Of a DNA stretch of 64,000 bases, positions 41,111-48,354 are shown piece after piece; the stretch's first letter is position 1; each line of letters starts with the position of its first letter. The position numbers and the translations under genes are program-made. The DNA is taken from NCBI GenBank assembly GCA_024235915.1, contig JACKLO010000009.1, positions 186,001 to 250,000 on the forward strand, given 5' to 3'. Origin of the DNA: Burkholderiaceae bacterium (GTDB lineage: Bacteria > Pseudomonadota > Gammaproteobacteria > Burkholderiales > Burkholderiaceae_C). The notes beneath the pieces are model-generated. The model was not told where the DNA came from, did no database searches, and worked only from the letters and a program-made list of their open reading frames with translations.

Positions 41111-42160
41111 ATGGCCCTGATCCCCTACGCGCTGACGCGCCCCTTCCTGTTCGGGCTCGACCCCGAACAGGCCCACGAGCTGACGCTGGACGCCATCGCG
41201 CGGTTGCAGAACACACCGCTGCAATGCCTGTGGACGCAGCCGCGGGTGGACGACCCGGTCACCGTCGCCGGGCTCAAGTTTCCCAACCGCGTGGGCCTGG
41301 CCGCGGGCCTGGACAAGAACGGCCGCTGCATCGACGGCCTGGGCGCCATGGGCTTCGGCTTCATCGAGGTGGGCACGGTCACGCCCAAGGCGCAGCCGGG
41401 CAACCCCAGGCCGCGCATGTTCCGCCTGCCGGCGAAGCAGGCGCTGATCAACCGCCTGGGCTTCAACAACGAAGGCCTGGACGCCTTCCTGGCCAACGTG
41501 CGGCGCGCACGCAGCTTCCGCGCCGCCGGCGGCCTGGTGGGTTTGAACATCGGCAAGAACGCGGCCACGCCCATCGAACGCGCCGCCGACGACTACCTGG
41601 CGTGCCTGGACGGCGTCTACGCCCACGCCGACTACGTCACCGTCAACATCTCCAGCCCCAACACCAAGAACCTGCGGGCGTTGCAGTCGGACGAAGCGCT
41701 GGACGCGCTGCTGGGTGTGCTGGTCGCGCGCCGCCGCGTGCTGGCCGACAAGTTCGGCCGCCAGGTGCCGATGTTCCTGAAGATCGCACCCGACCTGGAC
41801 GACGCGCAGATCACGCTGATCGCCGCCACGCTGCAACGCCATGGCATCGATGGCGTCATCGCCACCAACACCACCATCGCGCGGGATGCGGTGCAGGGCC
41901 TGCCGCATGCCAAAGAGGCCGGCGGCCTGTCGGGTGCGCCGGTGCTGGAGGCCAGCAACCGCGTCATCCGTGCGCTGCGCGCGGCGCTGGGCCCCGCCTA
42001 CCCCATCATCGGTGTCGGGGGTGTGCTCTCCGGCGCCGATGCGCAGGCCAAGATCGCCGCCGGCGCCGACCTGGTGCAGGTCTACACGGGCCTGATCTAC
42101 CGCGGCTCGCCGCTGGTGTCGGAAGCGGCGCGCGCGCTGGCCGCTTCCCGGGCCAGGTAG
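41111..42160 (+). CDS. pyrD: Dihydroorotate dehydrogenase (quinone), class 2
   Basis: 349 residues, class 2 size with the N-terminal membrane-associating helices (IPYALTRPFLFGLDPEQAHE). FMN-binding and catalytic motifs: VGLAAGLDKNGRCIDGLGAM, NRLGFNNEGLDAF, NISSPNTKNLR (catalytic Ser region), FLKIAPDL and IGVGGVLSGADAQAKIAAGA. It oxidises dihydroorotate to orotate with ubiquinone. Its last 64 bases overlap the convergent aminotransferase gene. Confidence 0.96.
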   Translation: MALIPYALTRPFLFGLDPEQAHELTLDAIARLQNTPLQCLWTQPRVDDPVTVAGLKFPNRVGLAAGLDKNGRCIDGLGAMGFGFIEVGTVTPKAQPGNPRPRMFRLPAKQALINRLGFNNEGLDAFLANVRRARSFRAAGGLVGLNIGKNAATPIERAADDYLACLDGVYAHADYVTVNISSPNTKNLRALQSDEALDALLGVLVARRRVLADKFGRQVPMFLKIAPDLDDAQITLIAATLQRHGIDGVIATNTTIARDAVQGLPHAKEAGGLSGAPVLEASNRVIRALRAALGPAYPIIGVGGVLSGADAQAKIAAGADLVQVYTGLIYRGSPLVSEAARALAASRAR

Positions 42161-43344
42161 TCCACGGCCGCAGCCACGCCGTCGCTGCCGATCGGCATGC
42201 GCAGGTGGTTCAGGGCCGCCTGCACGCCGCCCAGCGCACCCAGCACCATGGGCCCGCTGAGGTCACCCAGGTGGCCGATGCGAAACACACGGCCGGCCAG
42301 CGGGCCCAGGCCCCCGGCGATGGACACGTCGAAGGCTTCGCGGGCCGTGCGGCGGATGGCGTCCGCGTCCACCCCCGGCGCGGTGGCGATGGCGGTGACC
42401 GACACCGACCGCGCTGCGGGCGCCTGGCAGAAGAAGTCCAGCGCGCCGCCAGAAGACCACGCCGCCACGGCCGCGTGCACCGCGCCGGCCAGCCGGCGGT
42501 GGCGGGCGAACACGGCGGGCAGGCCCTCGGCAAACAGCAGGCCCAGACCGGCTTCCATGCCGGCCATCAGCGTCAGCGGCGGCGTGCCGCAGAACTTCTG
42601 GTACGGCATCTCGCCCACGCGCAGCACCCAGTCCCAATAGAAGCGTGGTGTGGGGTTGGCGGCGGCCACGGCCATCGCCGCCGGGTTCACCAGCGTGAAG
42701 CCCACGCCGGGCGGCAGCATCAGGCCTTTCTGCGACGCGCCCACCAGCACGTCGATGCGCTGCGCGTCCATGGCCAGCGGCGCCGCGCCCAGCGAGGCCA
42801 CGGCGTCCACCACCAGCAGGGCCGGATGACCGGCGGCGTCCATCGCGGCGCGCACGGCGTCGATGCTGTGCGTGGTGCCGCTGGCGGTGTCGGTGTGCAC
42901 CATGAAGACGGCGGCGATGCGGGAATGGCCGCCGCCCAGGTCGGCACGCAGCGCGGCCTCGACGGCGTCGACGTCCATCGGCTGGCCCTCCACCCACGGC
43001 GTGCGCACCACGCCGCGGCCCAGGGCCTCGGTCTGGCGCGCCCAGCTCTCGCTGAAGTGGCCGGTGCCGGGCACCAGCGCCTGCGCGTCGGGCGCCAGCA
43101 GGTTCTGCACCACGGCCTCCCAGGCACCATGCCCGTTTGCGATGAAGAAGATGGGTTGCGCCACCGCCGTGCCGGCCAGCCGCCGCACACCGGCCTCGCA
43201 GGCGGCCAGCGTGGCGGCCACGCGTGGGTCCGCCAGGTCCATGGGCTGGCGCGCCATGGCGGCCAGCACCGCATCGGGCAGGTGCGTGGGGCCGGGGGCG
43301 TGCAGGAAGCGCAGGCCGGGGATGTGCGGGTGGGGTTCGCTCAT
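42097..43344 (-). CDS. Class V aminotransferase, alanine/serine-glyoxylate type
   Basis: 415 residues. PLP fold type I with the substrate region GLRFLHAPGPTHLPDAVLAA, VFMVHTDTASGTTHSIDAVR, LLVVDAVASLGAAPL (Asp for PLP nitrogen) and the PLP lysine in VLVGASQKGLMLPPG. Relatives transaminate glyoxylate with alanine or serine, which would fit glycolate salvage downstream of cbbZ, but substrate assignment is inference. The start at 43344 is chosen; a further ATG is 3 codons upstream. The 3' end runs 64 bases into pyrD on the opposite strand. Confidence 0.88.
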   Translation of the reverse strand: MSEPHPHIPGLRFLHAPGPTHLPDAVLAAMARQPMDLADPRVAATLAACEAGVRRLAGTAVAQPIFFIANGHGAWEAVVQNLLAPDAQALVPGTGHFSESWARQTEALGRGVVRTPWVEGQPMDVDAVEAALRADLGGGHSRIAAVFMVHTDTASGTTHSIDAVRAAMDAAGHPALLVVDAVASLGAAPLAMDAQRIDVLVGASQKGLMLPPGVGFTLVNPAAMAVAAANPTPRFYWDWVLRVGEMPYQKFCGTPPLTLMAGMEAGLGLLFAEGLPAVFARHRRLAGAVHAAVAAWSSGGALDFFCQAPAARSVSVTAIATAPGVDADAIRRTAREAFDVSIAGGLGPLAGRVFRIGHLGDLSGPMVLGALGGVQAALNHLRMPIGSDGVAAAVDYLAREAASARAASDTSGEPR

Positions 43345-43376
43345 GCCGCGCATGCTACGGCGGCGACAATCGCCCC

Positions 43377-44114
43377 GTGCAACTCGCCCGACTGCTCTTC
43401 AGCCAAGGTTTCGGCGCCCGCCGCGAATGCGAAGGCCTGGTGCTGGCCGGCCGTGTGCGCGTGGGCGGTACCGTGGTCGATGACCCCTTTGCCGAGACCG
43501 ACGCCACCGAGGTCGAGGTCGAAGGCGTGCGCTGGCCGGTGCACGCCAAGGCGCTGCTGATGCTGCACAAGCCGGCTGGCTACGAATGCAGCCAGAAGCC
43601 GCGCCACCACCCCAGCGTGATGGGCCTGCTGCCGGCGCCGCTGCAGCGCCGCGGTGTGCAGCCGGTGGGCCGGCTGGATGCCGACACCACCGGCCTGCTG
43701 CTGCTGACCGACGACGGCGCGCTGATCCACCGCCTGACGTCGCCCAAGCACCATGTGCCCAAGGTCTACGAGGTCACGGCGAAACACCCGATCGATGCGG
43801 CGCAACTGCAGGCACTGCGCGACGGCGTGGTGCTGGACGACGACCCGGCGCCGGTGCGCGCCGCTGCGGTGGAGGCCACCGGCGAGCTCACGCTGCGCCT
43901 GGTGCTCACCGAGGGCAAGTACCACCAGGTCAAGCGCATGGTGGCCGCCGCCGGCAACCGGGTGGAGGCGCTGCACCGCAGCGCCTTCGGGCCGCTGACG
44001 CTGGGCGGCCTGGCGCCCGGTCACTGGGCCTGGCTGGACCCGGCCGCCTTGTCCGCCCCTTCCACCGCACCGGCCACCACCTCAGGCGGCCAGCCGTTGA
44101 CACTGCCCAGGTAG
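43377..44114 (+). CDS. RsuA-family rRNA pseudouridine synthase
   Basis: 245 residues from a GTG at 43377, 32 bases after the divergent aminotransferase start. N-terminal S4 RNA-binding domain (ARLLFSQGFGARRECEGLVL), then the catalytic motif PVGRLDADTTGLLLLTDDG with the nucleophilic Asp, and EGKYHQVKRMVAAAGNRVEA. Closest in pattern to RsuA (16S rRNA Psi516), but RluE/RluF-type activity cannot be ruled out. Its 3' end overlaps the convergent cytochrome c gene by 94 bases; the last ~20 residues (Ala/Thr/Ser-rich) are the overlapping part. Confidence 0.88.
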   Translation: MQLARLLFSQGFGARRECEGLVLAGRVRVGGTVVDDPFAETDATEVEVEGVRWPVHAKALLMLHKPAGYECSQKPRHHPSVMGLLPAPLQRRGVQPVGRLDADTTGLLLLTDDGALIHRLTSPKHHVPKVYEVTAKHPIDAAQLQALRDGVVLDDDPAPVRAAAVEATGELTLRLVLTEGKYHQVKRMVAAAGNRVEALHRSAFGPLTLGGLAPGHWAWLDPAALSAPSTAPATTSGGQPLTLPR

Positions 44115-44410
44115 CGCCAGATCGCCTCGATCTGCGCCGGCTTGGCGATGCCCTCCCAGGCCGGCATCGCCCTCAGGCCCTTGTTCACGCTGTGCAGGAA
44201 GCGCGCCTTGTCGTCGGCCGGAAAACGCCGCAGGTCGAAGGCGCCACCGCCCGACAGCACCAGGTTCAGCCCGTGGCAACGAGCGCAGAAGCTGGTGTAC
44301 GCCTTGCGCCCGGCCTCGGGTGTGGGCGCGTCGTCGGCACACGCCGGGGTCGTGGCCGTGGCCAGCAGGGCGGCCGTCAGCGCCGCCCCCAGGAAGCCCG
44401 GCCCCTTCAT
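44021..44410 (-). CDS. Periplasmic c-type cytochrome partner of the PQQ dehydrogenase
   Basis: 129 residues with signal peptide (GFLGAALTAALLATATTPACA) and a single heme motif CARCHG near residue 45; a possible axial Met is in LRAMPAWEGIAKP. Its ATG overlaps the PQQ dehydrogenase stop by one base (TGATG), indicating a two-gene operon in which it accepts electrons from the dehydrogenase. It overlaps the RsuA-like gene on the other strand by 94 bases at its 3' end. Confidence 0.9.
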   Translation of the reverse strand: MKGPGFLGAALTAALLATATTPACADDAPTPEAGRKAYTSFCARCHGLNLVLSGGGAFDLRRFPADDKARFLHSVNKGLRAMPAWEGIAKPAQIEAIWRYLGSVNGWPPEVVAGAVEGADKAAGSSQAQ

Positions 44411-46101
44411 CAGGGCAACAGCGCGAAGGTCCACACCGAGCTGCCGGCCGGCATGTTGGCCAGTTCCGGGTCACCCGCCAGCGCGCCGTAGACGGTGGAA
44501 GAACCGCTGAGCACGGTGATGTATTGGCGGCCGTCACGCTCCCAGGCGATGGGCAGGCCGCTGATGCCGGAGCCGGTCTGGAACTGCCACAGCTTCTTGC
44601 CGCTGGCGGCGTCGAAGGCCATGAACTCGCCCGTCTGCGCGCCGGTGAAGACCAGGCCGCTGGCCGTGGCCAGCACGCCGGCCCAGTTGGGCGCCTTGGA
44701 CTTCACCTCCCAGACCTTCTTGCCGGCCACCGGGTCCCAGCCCACCAGCGAACCGCGCAGACCGTCGGCTGGCGCCGCGAAGCCACCCAGTTCCAGGCCC
44801 AGGTACCAGTTCGGGCCACCCGGCCGGTCCTGCTTGACGTACTTGACGCTCATGCCCAGGTTGACGGTGTTGAAGAACGCCAGCTTGCGATCCGGGTCGA
44901 AGGCCATCGGCATCCAGTTCTTGCCGCCAAAGGCGCTGGGCCAGACTTCCACGGCCTCGGTGGCCTCCTCGGTCTTCTTCACCTTGGCCGTCATCGGCGT
45001 GTCGATGGGGCGGCCGGTCTTGAGGTCGATGCCACTGGCCCAGTTGACCTTGGCCGCGAACTGGCTGGCGTTGAGCAGCTTGCCGTTGCGGCGGTCCAGC
45101 ACGTAGAAGAAGCCGTTGCGGTTGGCCTGCATCAGCACCGGTGTCGTGGTGCCACCGATGGGCAGTTCGGCCAGCACCAGTTCGTTGGTGCCGTCGTAGT
45201 CGTAGGGGTCACCGGGCGAGAACTGGTAGTGCCAGACGATCTCGCCAGTGGACGGCCGGATCGCGAGCACCGAGCAGATGTAGAGCGCGTCGCCGCCACG
45301 CGTGGCCGGGTTCCACGGGCCGCCGTTGCCGGTTCCCCAGTAGACGAGGTCGAGCTGCGGGTCGTAGCTGCCGGTCAGCCAGGTGGGTGCACCGCCGTGT
45401 TCGTAACGGCCCGGTTTCCAGGTGTCGCCGCCCTTCTCGCCCGGCGCGGCCGTGGTCCAGCGGTGCCACTTCTCGGCGCCGGTCTTCAGGTCCCAGCCCT
45501 TGAGGAAACCGCGCGTGCCGTACTCGCCGCCGCTGATGCCGGTGATCAGCACGCCGCCGGCGATCAGCGGCGCGTGCGTCATGCTGTAGCCCTGCTTGTA
45601 GTCGGCCGCCTTCGAGCGCCAGACCGTTTTGCCGGTCTTGGCGTCGAGGGCCATCACGTGGGCGTCCAGGGTGGTGCGGTAGAGCACACCGTCGAGCACC
45701 GCCATGCCGCGCGAATGGATGCCGCAGCACAGGTAGCCGTTGATGTCGGCCGGCAGTTCCACCGGCACCTTCCACTTCTGACGCCCGCTGGCGGCGTCGA
45801 TGGCCACGGTGTCGTTGGCGGTGGCCACGTACATCGTGTCGCCGATCACCAGCGGCTGGTTGGAGGCATTGGCCGCGGTGTTCAGGCTCAGGTTCCAGAC
45901 CGGCACCAGGCGCTGGATGTTCTGTGCGGTGATCTGCTTGAGCGGCGAGTGGCGCTGCTGGGCATACCCCATGCCGTAGGTGAGCACGTCACCGGGCGTG
46001 GCGGCGTCGCGCAGCAGTTCGCCCGTGCCCTGCGCGCCGGCCAGGGTGGTGCCCAGGCACAGCGCCAATGCGGCGGCGTGGCGCAGGAAGGTGTGCGGCA
46101 T
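44410..46101 (-). CDS. PQQ-dependent alcohol dehydrogenase, lanthanide-type signature
   Basis: 563 residues with signal peptide (FLRHAAALALCLGTTLAGAQ). Eight-bladed quinoprotein propeller with tryptophan-docking-like repeats (AIDAASGRQKWKVP, ALDAKTGKTVWRS, AFDAASGKKLWQFQTGSG). The adjacent cysteines that form the disulfide over PQQ are Cys125-Cys126 in YLCCGIH. The active-site segment SPGDPYDYDGTNE has catalytic Asp301 and a second Asp at 303, the position that is Asp in lanthanide-dependent XoxF/PedH enzymes and Ala or Ser/Thr in calcium enzymes. GGAGA lies 7 bases before the ATG. Operon with the cytochrome c; divergent AcoR-like regulator. Substrate (methanol, ethanol or other) is not decided. 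Confidence 0.93.
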   Translation of the reverse strand: MPHTFLRHAAALALCLGTTLAGAQGTGELLRDAATPGDVLTYGMGYAQQRHSPLKQITAQNIQRLVPVWNLSLNTAANASNQPLVIGDTMYVATANDTVAIDAASGRQKWKVPVELPADINGYLCCGIHSRGMAVLDGVLYRTTLDAHVMALDAKTGKTVWRSKAADYKQGYSMTHAPLIAGGVLITGISGGEYGTRGFLKGWDLKTGAEKWHRWTTAAPGEKGGDTWKPGRYEHGGAPTWLTGSYDPQLDLVYWGTGNGGPWNPATRGGDALYICSVLAIRPSTGEIVWHYQFSPGDPYDYDGTNELVLAELPIGGTTTPVLMQANRNGFFYVLDRRNGKLLNASQFAAKVNWASGIDLKTGRPIDTPMTAKVKKTEEATEAVEVWPSAFGGKNWMPMAFDPDRKLAFFNTVNLGMSVKYVKQDRPGGPNWYLGLELGGFAAPADGLRGSLVGWDPVAGKKVWEVKSKAPNWAGVLATASGLVFTGAQTGEFMAFDAASGKKLWQFQTGSGISGLPIAWERDGRQYITVLSGSSTVYGALAGDPELANMPAGSSVWTFALLP

Positions 46102-46169
46102 GGTTTGTCTCCGGAATGTTCTTGATCGAGGCTGCACAGCGTAGGCATCACCCATCACGGCATCAACTT

Positions 46170-46186
46170 GGGTGCTTTCCCTAGGG
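46170..46186 (-). promoter_or_regulatory. Upstream element shared with the 50.4-kb lipoprotein gene
   Basis: Minus strand reads CCCTAGGGAAAGCACCC, 69 bases upstream of the PQQ dehydrogenase ATG. The same core AGGGAAA(N)CACCC occurs 87 bases upstream of the cadherin-like lipoprotein gene in the same orientation, and further matches (CGTGATG) follow at the same distance downstream of it. Likely an activator site. Confidence 0.5.
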
Positions 46187-46198
46187 CTGGACTGTTCC

Positions 46199-46219
46199 GC
46201 GTCGGCACATATTCGACGC
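46199..46219 (+). promoter_or_regulatory. Inverted repeat before the AcoR-like gene
   Basis: GCGTCG (46199-46204), nine bases, CGACGC (46214-46219) immediately precede the regulator ATG at 46222, occupying the place of a ribosome-binding site. It may be an autoregulatory operator. Confidence 0.4.
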
Positions 46220-46221
46220 CG

Positions 46222-47376
46222 ATGACCCTGCCCACGCAGCCCTTCTTCGCCACCGCCGCCCAGCGCGCGCGCCTGGCGCGTCAGCGCTTCTTCGACGAAG
46301 GGCAGCGGCCCTCCGGCCTGGTCGGCGAGGCGGTGATCCAGTCCTGGAACCGCTGCCTGTCCGCGCGGCATCGGCCCGGTGATGGCGTGGCCTTCGACCC
46401 GGTGTCGGCCGCCCGCGCACAGACCGCGGCGATGCGTGCCCGCCCGCTGCTCGAGGCCGTGCGTGCGGAGCTCGACCAGCTGGAGACCACGCTGCGCGGC
46501 ACCGCCTGCCGGGTGATGCTGACCGACAGCCAGGGTGTGATCGTGCACGTCAGCCAGGGCGAGGGCGCGGCCGACGATCGCGTGATGCCGGCCGCAGCCC
46601 GCGTGGGGGTCAACCTGGCCGAGGCCGCCATCGGCACCAATGCGCCCGGCATGGTGGTGCACACCGGCCAGGCCTGCACCGTCAGTGGCGCCGAGCACTT
46701 CTTCGACATGGTGCAGGGCATGCACTGCGCCGCCGCACCGCTGCGCGACGCTGCCGGGCGCCTCGTGGCGGTGCTGGACCTGTCCACCGAGAACCGGCCC
46801 TTTGCCTTCGACGCCGCCTCCATCGTCGGCCTGTACGCCACGGCCATGGAGAACCGCTGGCTGGTGGCACAGGCCCGCGACCAGTTGCTGCTGCGCTTCC
46901 AGGCCAACCCGGCGGTGCTGGGCACGCCGCTGGAGGCACTGGCCGCCGTGGGCCATGATGGCCGCGTGCACTGGCTCAACGGCGCGGCACGGCGCCTGCT
47001 GCCCGAGGACACGGTGGGGCGCGACGCCGAAGCCGCGTTCGGCGTGGGCCTGGACGGCCTGCTGGCGCTGTCGGCCCATCCGGCACCGGCCGTGCGCCAC
47101 CTGCCTGGCGGGTTGACGGTGTGGCTGCGTGCGCAGCTGGCCAGCGCGGTGCTGCCGTCAGCGCCGACGGTACGCGCGGCCACGGTCCCGCCACCTGCGG
47201 CAGCAGCGGATGAAGTCACGGCGGCCATGCCGGCGCCGACGCTGGCCGAACACGACCAGGCCCATGTGCTGCGCACGTTGGACGAGTGTGGCGGCAACAT
47301 CGCCCAGGCCGCCCGCCGCCTGGGTGTCTCACGCGGCCTGTTGTACCGCCGCCTGCGCGCCCAGCGCCAGGGATAA
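46222..47376 (+). CDS. AcoR-like regulator: GAF domain plus Fis-type HTH, no AAA+ domain
   Basis: 384 residues. The N-terminal part (VGEAVIQSWNRCLSARHRPG) and the GAF-like sensor (AAIGTNAPGMVVHTGQACTV and MHCAAAPLRDAAGRLVAVLD) match AcoR/AgmR-neighbour activators of alcohol and acetoin catabolism. The C-terminus has a Fis-type helix-turn-helix, GNIAQAARRLGVSRGLLYRR. The sigma-54-interacting AAA+ domain normally between them is absent; a weak PAS-like stretch (~230-290) is there instead. Divergent from the PQQ dehydrogenase operon by 120 bp, so it probably regulates it. The ATG at 46222 lacks a good ribosome-binding site. Confidence 0.87.
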   Translation: MTLPTQPFFATAAQRARLARQRFFDEGQRPSGLVGEAVIQSWNRCLSARHRPGDGVAFDPVSAARAQTAAMRARPLLEAVRAELDQLETTLRGTACRVMLTDSQGVIVHVSQGEGAADDRVMPAAARVGVNLAEAAIGTNAPGMVVHTGQACTVSGAEHFFDMVQGMHCAAAPLRDAAGRLVAVLDLSTENRPFAFDAASIVGLYATAMENRWLVAQARDQLLLRFQANPAVLGTPLEALAAVGHDGRVHWLNGAARRLLPEDTVGRDAEAAFGVGLDGLLALSAHPAPAVRHLPGGLTVWLRAQLASAVLPSAPTVRAATVPPPAAAADEVTAAMPAPTLAEHDQAHVLRTLDECGGNIAQAARRLGVSRGLLYRRLRAQRQG

Positions 47377-47385
47377 TCCCGGCGC

Positions 47386-48354
47386 ATGAAGATCCTGCGC
47401 GGCCCGGGCACGGCCCCGGGCCCCTGTGCCCTGACCATCGGCAGCTTCGACGGTGTGCACCGCGGCCACCAGGCCATGCTTGCGCTGCTGCACAGCGAGG
47501 CCCGTCACCGCGGCCTGGCGCCCGCGGTGCTGACCTTCGAACCGCACCCGCGAGACTTCTTCGCGGCCCGTGCGGGCACGTCGGGCAGTGCGCCGCCGCG
47601 CATCGGCACGCTGCGCGACAAGCTGGCCGAGCTGGCCCGCTGCGGCATTGCCCAGGTGATGGTGATGCGCTTCGACGCCACACTGGCCGCGCTGAGCCCG
47701 CAGGCCTTCATCGACGAGGTGCTGTGCCGCCGGCTGGACGCGCGCTACGTGCTGGTGGGTGACGATTTCCGCTTCGGCGCCCGCCGCGCCGGCGACTACA
47801 CCCTGCTGGATGCCGAAGGCGCGCGCCGGGGCTTCGATGTGGCGCGCATGCAGAGCTACGAGGTGCACGGGCTGCGCGTGTCCAGCTCGGCCGTGCGCGA
47901 GGCCCTGGCCGCCGGCGACATGGCGCGTGCGGCCGACCTGCTGGGCCGGCCCTACGCCGTCAGCGGCCGCGTGCTGCACGGCCGCAAGTTGGGCCGCGAG
48001 CTCGGCTTTCGCACGCTGAACCAGCGGTTCGGCCACCCGCGCCCGGCGGCGATGGGCATCTTCGTGTCACAGGTGCGCGGGTTGACCGCGCAGCCGCTGC
48101 CCGCGGTGTCCAGCCTGGGCGTGCGCCCGGCGGTGGAAGACGCCGGCCGCGTGCTGCTGGAGACCCATGTGCTCGACTGGCCGACCGGTCTGGCGACCGA
48201 CGCCGGCTACGGCCGCTGCATCACGGTGGACCTGCTGCACAAGCTGCACGACGAGCGACCCTACCCGTCGCTGGACGCCCTGCAGGCCGGCATCGCCGCC
48301 GACGTGCAGGCGGCGCACGGCTGGTTCGCCGCGCGCCACCAGGTCACCGGCTAG
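47386..48354 (+). CDS. ribF: Bifunctional riboflavin kinase / FAD synthetase
   Basis: 322 residues. The N-terminal nucleotidyltransferase has LTIGSFDGVHRGHQAMLALL, TFEPHPRDFF and ARYVLVGDDFRFGARRAGDY with VSSSAVREAL. The C-terminal flavokinase has GRVLHGRKLGRELGFRTLN and PAVSSLGVRPAV. It phosphorylates riboflavin to FMN and adenylates it to FAD. Starts 9 bases after the AcoR-like gene. In many proteobacteria ribF precedes ileS-lspA directly; here two minus-strand genes intervene. Its stop overlaps that of the next gene by 4 bases. Confidence 0.96.
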   Translation: MKILRGPGTAPGPCALTIGSFDGVHRGHQAMLALLHSEARHRGLAPAVLTFEPHPRDFFAARAGTSGSAPPRIGTLRDKLAELARCGIAQVMVMRFDATLAALSPQAFIDEVLCRRLDARYVLVGDDFRFGARRAGDYTLLDAEGARRGFDVARMQSYEVHGLRVSSSAVREALAAGDMARAADLLGRPYAVSGRVLHGRKLGRELGFRTLNQRFGHPRPAAMGIFVSQVRGLTAQPLPAVSSLGVRPAVEDAGRVLLETHVLDWPTGLATDAGYGRCITVDLLHKLHDERPYPSLDALQAGIAADVQAAHGWFAARHQVTG

